64,000 nt of DNA. It comes from Salvia splendens. Taxonomy: Eukaryota; Streptophyta; Magnoliopsida; Lamiales; Lamiaceae. The notes under the pieces were generated by a model, which had not been told where the DNA came from, did not search any database, and was given only the letters and a program-made list of their open reading frames with translations. The position numbers were made by a program, and so were the translations under genes. The first letter of the stretch is position 1, and every line of letters starts with the position of its first letter. Below are positions 23,912-33,300 of the stretch, piece after piece. The stretch lies in assembly GCF_004379255.2 (NCBI RefSeq), contig NC_056051.1, positions 25,227,267 through 25,291,266 of the forward strand, read 5' to 3'.

Positions 23912-24664
23912 ATGGGCAAAACCAATATTTTTCTTTTCTTACTCTCATGCCATCTCCTTTTCCCCACAATTCATTCCAAATGCCCTAAATCTTTCCGATG
24001 TGGAAATCTAGGCATATTGAATTTCCCTTTTACCTCTGCTAAAAATAGTAAGTGCGGATTATTTTTCATTAACGATTGTGGTTCAGAATCACCTCGCCTT
24101 CGCTTTAGCCCTGAACAGACCGAGCTCGGGGGAGGAGATTACAAATTTGTAGGGGTAAACAATTTATCGACGAATGAGTTCACGATTTACGACAGTTTCC
24201 GCCAAAAGAGCGTGAAAGACAAGAGTTGTAACGTTTTCCAAAATCTACCCCTATCTCAATCTTCCTTTGTTTCATTCAGTTTTAGCCCTAATATCACATT
24301 TTTCACATGCTGGAATGCTACTATTGATCCAAATGTCCAAGATTATTTCCGTAACCGCCAACACATTAATGCTAGTTGTCAAGCCCCCCCAACAGTCTAT
24401 TATAGTACCCTAGGACAGTATGTTCCAACCAATAGTAGTGTTCCTGCCATGTGTTCGATGGTTCAGTTACCAACAAAATCGAACTCAGTTACTGGTGAGC
24501 TATTTGATGTGTTGAGTGCTGAGTTTACTTTGAAGTGGAATGTTTCTCAAGAATGCTATGATTGCTATGGTCGAGGAGGGCAGTGTGTTAGTGACAATTC
24601 GAATAAATTCAAGTGCAAGGAAGAAGGTAACTATAGTTTGCTAATTTTTTGTCATTTGTGTTAA
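23912..24664 (+). CDS. LRK10L1-type ectodomain (GUB_WAK_bind/WAK_assoc), array member 1
   Basis: Residues 1-22 are a signal peptide (FLFLLSCHLLFPTIHS). GUB_WAK_bind begins KCPKSFRCGNLGILNFPFT and includes CGLFFINDC; the middle has the family signature SSFVSFSFSPNITFFTCW; the WAK_assoc end reads FTLKWNVSQECYDCYGRGGQCVSDNSNKFKC. Several N-x-S/T sites suggest glycosylation. A phase-1 donor (GAAG|GTAACT, exon end 24626, 238 complete codons) precedes the in-frame stop; read-through gives 250 residues. It has its own TATA box. No kinase exon lies before the next ectodomain at 25756; the first compatible acceptor with a microexon is at 30938. Either an alternative first exon for that kinase or a stand-alone secreted protein. 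Confidence 0.8.
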   Translation: MGKTNIFLFLLSCHLLFPTIHSKCPKSFRCGNLGILNFPFTSAKNSKCGLFFINDCGSESPRLRFSPEQTELGGGDYKFVGVNNLSTNEFTIYDSFRQKSVKDKSCNVFQNLPLSQSSFVSFSFSPNITFFTCWNATIDPNVQDYFRNRQHINASCQAPPTVYYSTLGQYVPTNSSVPAMCSMVQLPTKSNSVTGELFDVLSAEFTLKWNVSQECYDCYGRGGQCVSDNSNKFKCKEEGNYSLLIFCHLC

Positions 24665-25755
24665 ATATTACTAATAGCTTTTATGTTTGTCTCACCAACA
24701 TGCTAATATTTGATATACCCAGTATCTTGTGTTTTTCTTTCACGTGTTTAAATTGCTTGGATGAAATTAGTATCTATTATCATATGTTGTTAGATTTTAC
24801 GAGAGTTAGGTTCGGGATACTGCCAATGGTTTCAATTCCACAAAAGATGGAATCACACCCGGCCAACAAAGATAATAGTGTTTTGATTTAGAACCCCATT
24901 GACTTTTGGGCAAATTTTCGTTGGGGTTTTACTGTTTTCCTATTTTAAATGGGGTTTCAATGTCTTTTTTTTTTCATTTTTATAAAAATTTTGGGGCAAA
25001 ACTGGTGCGTAGAATTCCAAATTCTAGATTTGGAACTCAACCGGTAAAACCGATATGCCGGTTTAGCAATGACACAATTTCATTTCCAAAATCGAGATTG
25101 CCGATTTGGTCTTATTTTAATTAGCGGTTGGATTTGAACCAGATATTCCTAGGAAGCGTAAGTGATACGTGAGGATGAGATAAATTAAACCCTTATCCCA
25201 AACTCAAAGGGTAATAGAAAAAGTCATTAGATATTTAAGTTAATTTCTTGTTAGTTCTCATTAGACCAACTCTGGAAATATTGGGCCTGAAAAACGCATT
25301 GCCCAACTCAACCCAAAAATTAGCTCAAGTGTATGTTCTTTTTTGGATGGGCCTCTGAAATTCCGAGGCCCAAATATACAATTCTAGCCCAGCCCAACGA
25401 AACTTTCCCAGACCAGTCTTTTCCAGCCCATATACATACTATCCGACAATTCCGTGCAATAGGCGAGTCAATTACGTACTTATTTCGACTTCAGTCTTTT
25501 ATCATAAATTGAGAAGAATGTTCCACTAAAATTAAGAATTCGAGGGTGACTAGACTAGATAATATTACCCTTTTTTTTCAACTCAACTAAAATACGATGA
25601 AACCAGAAAGTAGTATAGTCTTTGTATTCCATTTCCACCACAAGTTTCCAACTCCAGTCAAACAGCGTGTTAGACAAAGTCAAGCACCTTTATTACACAA
25701 ATAAGGCACCAATTATAAAATAAGGAGCCAAACATATTTCGTTTTTTTTAAAAAA
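24665..25755. other. Spacer between ectodomain exons 1 and 2
   Basis: No microexon, transmembrane or kinase sequence found. AATTATAAAATAAGG at 25711-25725 is a possible TATA box for the next exon. Confidence 0.4.
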
Positions 25756-26472
25756 ATGGCTCCTCCAGTGATAAACCACTTCATCTTCCTCATTCTCCAT
25801 CTCCTTCTTTTTCTGATCAAAGCTGATTCAAAATGCCAAAAGTCGTACCCCTGCAGAAATTTCACCATCGAATTCCCCTTCACCGATATAAGTCACTCCG
25901 AATGCGGATTAATCCCAGTCAATTGCAGTCTCCCTCACAAAAATCCATTAATCTACCTACGAGAATTTCCTATGGATCTGCTTGGGAAAGTTTCAGACAA
26001 CAAGTTTCTGATCCACGATTCTGTTCTAGAAAACTACTTCAACTGGAGAAGCTGTAATTCCTTCTCAAACGTAACGCTACCAAAATCTCCTTTGGTCTCG
26101 TTTTCCTACTCTCCTAATCTCACCACCTACAACTGCTTCAATCCGAGTCAAAGAGTCGTAGATTACTTCAAGCACTACGAGAATATAACCTGCGATATAT
26201 TAGACATTTATTTCAAGCGAGAAGCGACGGAGGAAGCTCCTGTAGTAATTGATGATGTGCTTCCAGGATCGGGATGTACAATGAATCAACTGCCGATTAG
26301 GTCTGGGCAAGAGTTTTCTGATGATGTATTCGATTTGTTTAGTCCGAATTTCACTCTAGAGTGGAATTTGTCTGAAGATTGTTATGAATGTTACGAGCAA
26401 GGAGGGCAGTGTCTAACTAACGACAGCAATCGGTTTTTCTGCCAAAGAGAACCAGGTAATGTTTCATCTTGA
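25756..26472 (+). CDS. LRK10L1-type ectodomain, array member 2
   Basis: Signal peptide 1-24 (FIFLILHLLLFLIKADS), then CQKSYPCRNFTIEFPFTDIS with CGLIPVNC, VSFSYSPNLTTYNCFNPS, and the Cys-rich end FTLEWNLSEDCYECYEQGGQC. The exon ends at a phase-1 donor (CCAG|GTAATG, end 26455, 233 codons); unspliced, the product is 238 residues. It is nearly identical over most of its length to the minus-strand copy at 58848-59567, differing mainly in the signal peptide and in scattered residues after position 130, which marks a recent inverted duplication. No kinase module follows directly. Confidence 0.8.
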   Translation: MAPPVINHFIFLILHLLLFLIKADSKCQKSYPCRNFTIEFPFTDISHSECGLIPVNCSLPHKNPLIYLREFPMDLLGKVSDNKFLIHDSVLENYFNWRSCNSFSNVTLPKSPLVSFSYSPNLTTYNCFNPSQRVVDYFKHYENITCDILDIYFKREATEEAPVVIDDVLPGSGCTMNQLPIRSGQEFSDDVFDLFSPNFTLEWNLSEDCYECYEQGGQCLTNDSNRFFCQREPGNVSS

Positions 26473-27417
26473 TTTATTTACTAATTATTCTAAGAATAAT
26501 CTTCACTTTAGGCTAATTAATTATACCTAAAAAAATTGAAAACGATTTTATAAATAATGTAAAATCGACAAAATTGCTCATAAGATGGCTGATAGTTATC
26601 ACGTGAGACTATTAAGTGAATAACATTTGTAATTATTGCAAATGTGGGTTAAAATTATTATATAGCCCTAAGTTAAGAATAATATTTAAATATAATAGTA
26701 CTGATTATGTTAGCGAGTATAGTGCACTATTTTCAATTATTAAATTTTGGTCACATCAATTCCATGCATATCTTATGGTTTTGTTTTTTATGTGGAAAGA
26801 GTGTGGCCGACCTAACCAAAATTTCAACCCTAGTTACTATCACCCATAACTATAAGAGAAAAAAAGGTAACTTTGTACATAAATTAATGTTTGAATCAAG
26901 ACTAGAAAATACTAGTCCACAAACTGAAACGAATTCAAATATCCTTCATAAAAATAAATTCCACTATTTCGCGGTGATGTTTTAAAAACCCCTCGCGAAC
27001 ATTAAGGAATGTGTGTATTCAGTGTTTTTTTTCTCAGACTCTTATAACAAAAACAGAAAAATTACTATATTACCATGCCACTTATTTGATTTAACTCTTT
27101 TAACTTTTTCCTGATTAGAATATTGTTATAAGACACAAGAGCAATGTGTTACTTTGAAGTCTTAGGGAACTTGTGCTTCATAGACCAATTCAAAGTGTTA
27201 ATCATACATTCACACTAGAAGTTAAAAAGGCGTATATTATAATTAGGTAGGGTATTTTCTTCATGTAGTTTCTAGGTAAAAAACAATCACCAAGTCAATT
27301 ACCTTGACGGATGGAGTCAATGACTTGATTAACCAATGATGCCTTTATTTAACAAAACTTGATTAAACTTGAACCACTTTTAGTCAAACAATCAATCAAT
27401 CAAGAGAGAGAGAGAGA
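26473..27417. other. Spacer between ectodomain exons 2 and 3
   Basis: AT-rich, no exon recognised. Confidence 0.4.
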
Positions 27418-28185
27418 ATGGTAGTTGTTAGCAAAGATGTGTTGTTCTTGTTATTGTGCATTCTCCTTCTACCTCAATCTCACTCCAAATGCAAAGAATC
27501 CTTCTCTTGTAGAAATTTCACCCTAAAGTTTCCGTTCACCGATATCCGTGATCCCGGGTGCGGATTGTTCGCCGTTGGAGGCTGCGATTCAACCTCTCAA
27601 GAAGAACATCCATGGTTGCAGATAGGAGCTTCAACCTCAGCCAAATACATCCTAAACCAGCCTTCAAAAAACAAATTCACAATCCTTGACTTCTTGCTTC
27701 GGACATTATTGGAATCACCAAGATGCTTCTCTTACATGAATGTGTCTCTACCTCAATCTCCCTCGGTTTCGTTCACATTCTCCCCTAACATCACGTTTTT
27801 TGCGTGCTTTAATAAGAGTAGCAACGACGAAATACAAGAGTATTTCAAAAGCTATAGGAGGGAAGAGTCTGATGCCTCCACTCTGTACTATAAAATTCCA
27901 GCAACTGAGAGTCATAACGGGGCGATTCCTCATGAATGTTCCTTGACTCAGTTGCCTGTGAAGTCTGAAGTGAACTCGACTAAACTGTCGGACATGCTGA
28001 CGTCTAGTTTCAGTTTGGAGTGGAGTGTGTCGGAAGATTGTGATCGATGCTACCGCGGAGGGAGGCAGTGCCTTTCAGACAACCGGAACCAGTTCTACTG
28101 CGAAAAAACAGGTATTTTGTCATGCTTCTCTCAGAATCAATCACACGGGCGAAAAACTAGAAAGGGAATAGTTTACGTGGTTTGA
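27418..28185 (+). CDS. LRK10L1-type ectodomain, array member 3
   Basis: Signal peptide 1-23 (VLFLLLCILLLPQSHS), then KCKESFSCRNFTLKFPFTDI, CGLFAVGGCDS, VSFTFSPNITFFACFNKS and the end FSLEWSVSEDCDRCYRGGRQC. In this copy the GGGQC/RGGQC motif reads RGGRQC, with one extra residue before the Cys. A phase-1 donor (ACAG|GTATTT, end 28111, 231 codons) is followed by a 24-codon read-through to the stop. The start ATG follows a GA-rich leader. Same interpretation as the other array members: alternative first exon, or a secreted ectodomain. Confidence 0.78.
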   Translation: MVVVSKDVLFLLLCILLLPQSHSKCKESFSCRNFTLKFPFTDIRDPGCGLFAVGGCDSTSQEEHPWLQIGASTSAKYILNQPSKNKFTILDFLLRTLLESPRCFSYMNVSLPQSPSVSFTFSPNITFFACFNKSSNDEIQEYFKSYRREESDASTLYYKIPATESHNGAIPHECSLTQLPVKSEVNSTKLSDMLTSSFSLEWSVSEDCDRCYRGGRQCLSDNRNQFYCEKTGILSCFSQNQSHGRKTRKGIVYVV

Positions 28186-28884
28186 TCGTAAAGATCTTCT
28201 CCACACGAGAGAGCTGTTCGTGTTTCACAACATCATACTAACTTATGCTATAAGTAGTGCGTTATCTATCTATAGCCTATTGCACGGGCTACTGCACCTG
28301 CTCTCACTCTCTCTTCGCTCCGCTAAGTTTCAGTAGCAATCGTTGCTACAGAAACCTTTACTAATGAACTCCTTCCTCTGAAGAAGTCATTGAGCAAAGA
28401 CTTTCTACTGAAAGTGAAAGTAGTTTCTTGTAATGTACACGCATATATTACTGAGAAACACACTTCTGCTTACGCCTAGTGAGGAAACAAAACATCCTTC
28501 TAGAAGCTTCTGTGAGTCACACCTCATAATAGTACCTATTTTATCTGCCAGTTATGAGAGAGAGAGAGAGAGAGCCAGTTGTTGTTCATTAAATTTGCCT
28601 TGATTTGGCTGCTATTATAAGAAATTAAGATAATATCCGCTATATTTAGACCTTGCTGCTTACAGACTGAAGTACGTAGCCGTAAAAGTACGAGACTGTT
28701 TTTGTTTAGCCTAAAATAGATTCTTTCCTCTCATCTTTTCTTTGATGTTGAAAGAGTTGGCCTTTGTGCATACATTTTCAACAGAAGTTGCTATCAGATC
28801 AGAAAAAATAAGTGGCCTCAAATAGAACTATCAACTGGCTAGATAATTGAATTCGTATTATGTGGAACATACCAGGCGTAAAAG
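28186..28884. other. Spacer between ectodomain exons 3 and 4
   Basis: A GA microsatellite at 28556-28574. No exon recognised. Confidence 0.4.
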
Positions 28885-29580
28885 ATGTTGATGGTGCTCG
28901 TTCTGGTTCTCGTTCTCGTTCCCTCTGCTTATTCACATTACCGATTACCAAATTTAGCAGCTTCCAAATGCCTAGAATCCCTCCAGTGTGGAAATCATTC
29001 CCCCCTCAAATTTCCATTCACCGACATCGGAAATCCCAATTGCGGCAAGAAACCCAGTAATCATGTCTGAAGGCCTCTTGGGGTATCAAATTCTGGGCAA
29101 TATTTCAGTAAATCAAATCAAAGTTTTCGATCCTCATCTTCATCACTTATACTATCAGCTCAAGTGTATCTCTTTCACAAATCTCTCTCCCCCCCAAAAT
29201 CCCCTTCTATTTCGATTTCAATCCCCTCAAATCTCACCTTGTTCACCTGCTCCAACCATCGAAATTCTCAAGATTATTTCAAGAATTACCTCAGCTTCCA
29301 CGACCAAGGCTGCGGGCTTTTCACCGCGCATTATTTGGACCCAACAAGAGATGATGATTTTGCTGCAAACGAAAGTAGTATTCCTGCGAATTGTTGGGTG
29401 ATTCAATTGCCTATAGATTCTAGTAAAAGAGATGCCCACCAATTGTTTGATCGATTGACTGCTGAGTTTTTTATTGAGTGGAATGTTTCCGAAGCTTGTT
29501 TTAACTGTTTCCATCAAGGAGGGCAGTGCCTTCGTAACAGCATGAATCAATTCATCTGTAAAAAAGTTACAGTTAGATAA
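28885..29580 (+). pseudogene. LRK10L1-type ectodomain, array member 4, frameshifted
   Basis: ATG 28885 opens a signal peptide (MLMVLVLVLVLVPSAYS) and KCLESLQCGNHSPLKFPFTD, then stops at 29070. The ectodomain continues in a second frame (MSEGLLGYQILGNISVNQIK, CISFTNLS) and shifts back near 29200 (SIPSNLTLFTCSNHRNSQ ... FNCFHQGGQCLRNSMNQFIC). Two opposite indels thus separate three blocks. The donor position conserved in the sisters as G|GT reads AAAAAAGTTACAG, so the canonical site is also lost. A decayed member of the series. Confidence 0.85.
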
Positions 29581-30079
29581 TTTCATGTGTTGTTAATTTC
29601 ATGTGTTCCGAAGAGTCATCCAAGATAAGAACTGTGTACTATTTTCTATGGATTTTTGCTAGACCAATTCGATTAAATTAAAAACCCAATTTTATAAGGT
29701 GGCTTTTTTTTTCTTGGTAGACTTGTTTCACTTGTACTTTAGTTGGTAGTAGTTTACTAGAAATGATTGTGCAAAATTACAAGATTATTATAATCTTGAA
29801 AGCGTGAAAAAGGACAGCACAAAACGGCGCCGTTTAGGCGACAATAATTGCTTATCAGTTGGGAACTTATTGCCAAGGCTGATTCAGCCTTCAACCACCA
29901 GTGATTAACTAATTTCTTTTTTTAGAAAAATGAAAAAGAAAATTAACATCTTACCTAGATAACTTATTTTCAAAAGTCCATTAACGTGTTTGATTAGAAC
30001 AATTGAATTGTCAGAACCAAAAACTATACAAAAGTAGATCAAAACACAATTCTCTTACAAAACCTTCATTTTCTTTGAC
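29581..30079. other. Spacer upstream of the intact receptor kinase gene
   Basis: No exon recognised. The likely promoter of gene 30080 lies here; no strong TATA box stands out. Confidence 0.4.
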
Positions 30080-32406
30080 ATGGATGCCACCACTCTTTTG
30101 CTCTTTCTCTTCCTCCCTTTCCATCTTCATCTCTTCAAATCTGCTGATTCAAAATGCCCAGGTTCCTTCAAGTGTGGAGATGACACTCTCAACTTCCCAT
30201 TAACAAGAGCTGATGATCCCGACTGCGGATTGATCCCCGTTGATGGCTGTGATTCGGATGATCAAGTGATCCATTTAGGTGGAGAAAATCTTGGTTACTC
30301 TATTTTAGATTACAATTCATCAAACAAAATCTTGATTCGTGATCTTCAGCTTGAAGCTCAATTGAATAACAAAAGCTGCTTTTCTTTCACGAATCGGTCC
30401 ATGCTTCCATCTTCTTCGGTTTCTGTCTCATTCTGTCCTAATCTCACCTTGTTCCCCTGCAAAACTGAACCTACTAATATGTCTAAATTTGATGAATACT
30501 TCGAAAACTATAGCAAGATAGAGTGTCTCTACACCGTGTACTATAAAATCCCATCGTCCGATGGTACTCCTTCCGAGCAAATTGATGCTCCGGAAGGTTG
30601 TTCATTAGTTCAGCTTCCAATGAAATCTACTCGAAACTCGGATGTTTTATTCAGTGTGATAAGTGCGGATTTTACGCTAGAATGGGATGTTTCTGATGAA
30701 TGTGTTAGTTGTTTCAATGGAGGAGGGCAGTGTCTCACTGCCAACAATAACACATTCTACTGCAAACGAGGTATCGTTTGTTCGTCTGGAAATTTTTGGC
30801 TCTAACTCGAATGGATAGACTGTCTGTGCTCTGTACATTTTCTAAATCCATGCCTAGTTGTGTAGTTTGCATCAATTTATTTTGGCATTAATCTAACTAC
30901 CAGAAATGGTGATTTCTTTGTTTAAATTCTGTTGCAGAAAATAAGTTGAGGAAGAAGATATTATTAGCTACATGTAAGCTCTCTCACTCTTTCTCTGCAC
31001 ATTGATTAGAAGCATACAAATTCTGCGATTTATGTAACTTGATTTGTTCTTGATTTATGATAATCAGTGATACCTGGATCTGCTCTGTTGCTTGCCTGCG
31101 CCTTATATATTTGGCTGCGAAAGAAAAAGAAGGTTGGATCCTACCTTCTTTCAAGGAACTTATCTTATGATCCCTCCTCGAAAGCGGATATCGAAGACGG
31201 CAGCTTCAACTTCGGCATTCCCATCTTCTCGTACAACGAGCTCGTCGAGGCCACTGGCAACTTCGACCCTTCAAAAGAGCTCGGCGACGGAGGCTTCGGC
31301 ACCGTTTATTACGGTAACCACACAAACTCATCTCAAAAAGGGGTTATTAATTAGACTAAAAAGACCAAAATTAGTCCCGAACATTTGATAAAAAAAACTT
31401 TTTGGTCCTACATGTTAAGTGTGTTGGCTTTTGTTCAAATTTAACTGTAGGCAAGCTCCGCGACGGCCGGGAAGTCGCGATCAAGCGACTTTACGAGCAC
31501 AACTACCGACGAGTAGAGCAGTTCTTGAACGAGATCAAGATCCTCACGAGCCTCCGCCACCCGAACCTCGTTTCGCTCTATGGATGCACTTCGCGTCGCA
31601 GCCGGGAGCTCCTCCTCGTGTACGAGTACATCCCCAACGGCACTGTGGCGGACCACCTCCACGGGCAGCGCGCCACCTCGGCGCCCCTCACGTGGCCGAT
31701 GCGGATGACCATCGCCCGGGAGACGGCCACCGCGCTCGCCTACCTACACAAGTCGGACATCATCCACCGCGACGTCAAGACCAACAACATCCTGCTCGAC
31801 GCGAACTTCTCCGTGAAGGTCGCGGACTTCGGTCTCTCGCGCCTCTTCCCGAACGACGTGACACACATCTCCACGGCGCCCCAGGGCACCCCGGGGTACG
31901 TGGACCCGGAGTACCACCAGTGCTACCAGCTCACGGACAAGAGCGACGTGTACAGCTTCGGAGTCGTGCTGATCGAGCTGATCTCGTCCATGCCGGCCGT
32001 CGACATAAGCCGGCATAAGCACGAGATCAACCTGGCCAACCTGGCCGTGAGCAAGATCCAGAAATGCGCGTTCGACGAGCTGATCGACCCGGCGACCGGC
32101 TACAACTCCGACGCGGAGGTGACGAGGATGACGACGACGGTGGCGGAGCTGGCGTTCCGGTGCCTGCAGCTGGATAAGGACATGAGGCCGACGATGGAGG
32201 AGGTGGTGGCGTTCCTCCACGACATAGAGAGCGGAGGGGACGGCGATTTCGAGGGGATGAAGGGGAATTCGGGCGGGAAGATACCGCCGTCGCCCGAGAC
32301 GGATGAGGTGGGGCTGCTGAAGAGTAGGATTTATCGATCGTCGCCGACGGCGGTGACGGACACGTGGATTAGTAGCGCCTCGACGACGGCGAGTTCGGTC
32401 GGGTGA
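30080..32406 (+). CDS. LRK10L1-type receptor-like serine/threonine kinase, intact
   Basis: A plasma-membrane receptor kinase of 642 residues. Exons: 30080-30770, 30938-30973, 31068-31313 and 31451-32406; all junctions GT-AG and phase 1. Signal peptide 1-23; GUB_WAK_bind from KCPGSFKCGDDTLNFPL with CGLIPVDGCDS; WAK_assoc end DVSDECVSCFNGGGQC; a 36-nt microexon; transmembrane segment near 245-258 (GSALLLACALYIWL) followed by RKKKK. The kinase has GDGGFGTVYYG (exon 3/4 border), VAIKRLY, the RD loop [26 protein letters not shown] and [11 protein letters not shown]: all catalytic residues present. The family (LEAF RUST 10 locus receptor-like kinase-like 1) is linked to wall sensing, defence and ABA responses. 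The last exon is far more GC-rich, especially at third positions, than the other exons. The four ectodomain exons upstream could share this kinase. Confidence 0.93.
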
Positions 32407-33300
32407 TTCTTGATGTTGTTAGTGTGGGCTTACAACATCAAGAATCACACTTGTGTTAGGGGATGAGATGGTGTACATGTGTGAGTAAGTGAGAATGGTT
32501 TATATGTTCCTTAATTAGTCTATGTGTATTTTTCTTGTCAATTTTTGAGCAATTGGTAGCGAGAATGTGCATATAATGAAAGAGAGCTAGCTAGTAGTAT
32601 TGCATTTGCATTGTGATGTGTTTTTTTTATATGGATGTATTTGTGGGAAGAGTAAGCCCATCCATGACTTGGGCTGTGTGCAATAGCCCGAGCCAATGGA
32701 TTTGCAGGTTTGTCATGCATGACCGTAGTTGAAGTGTAGTCATTCCAAATTTAGTTTTCGGTTCATATTTTGTCAACCATATTTCCCGTTCACATCTTTA
32801 CTGCTTCTTCTGTAATTGCTTATCAGATCGAATAGATAGTAAAAATGAAATGAGACTAAAAGATAATATCTCAAAATGATGATGTGATAATGGAGATATT
32901 TAACATCAAAAGAATAGATAAATAACTAATAGTGTCATATTAAAATTAATGTATTAATACTGTCATATCAAAATTAGAAGTTTGTATATTTATAGAAAAA
33001 AATAATCCTTGAATAATCAACCCAAGTTTGTCAATTTGTGGATGATAAAATAAATATTTAATCATATTTTATTATTTATAGATCAATAGATTTTTGCATT
33101 TTAATTTTATATTCATTAAAAAATGGCCGAAGAAAAGGAGGAAAACCAAAGACTGAAAAGTCGTTACTCATCTCAGACGTTAACGTAACTGACATTTCTC
33201 ATTGACAATTAACAGCTTTATCAAGTCTTCGTCTTCATCAACTCCACCATCTTATACGCAATTTCATCGAACATGTTGTGTACAAACACAGATTCACACC
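32407..33300. other. 3' flank and spacer
   Basis: 32407-32560 is likely 3' UTR; it contains a perfect inverted repeat just after the stop (TTCTTGATGTTGT / ACAACATCAAGAA, 32407-32445) able to form a hairpin. The rest is AT-rich without genes. Confidence 0.4.

Noticed and set aside
31744..32220. 158-residue antisense frame
   Set aside because: A shadow of the GC-rich kinase exon; its Arg/His/Val-rich composition has no family features.
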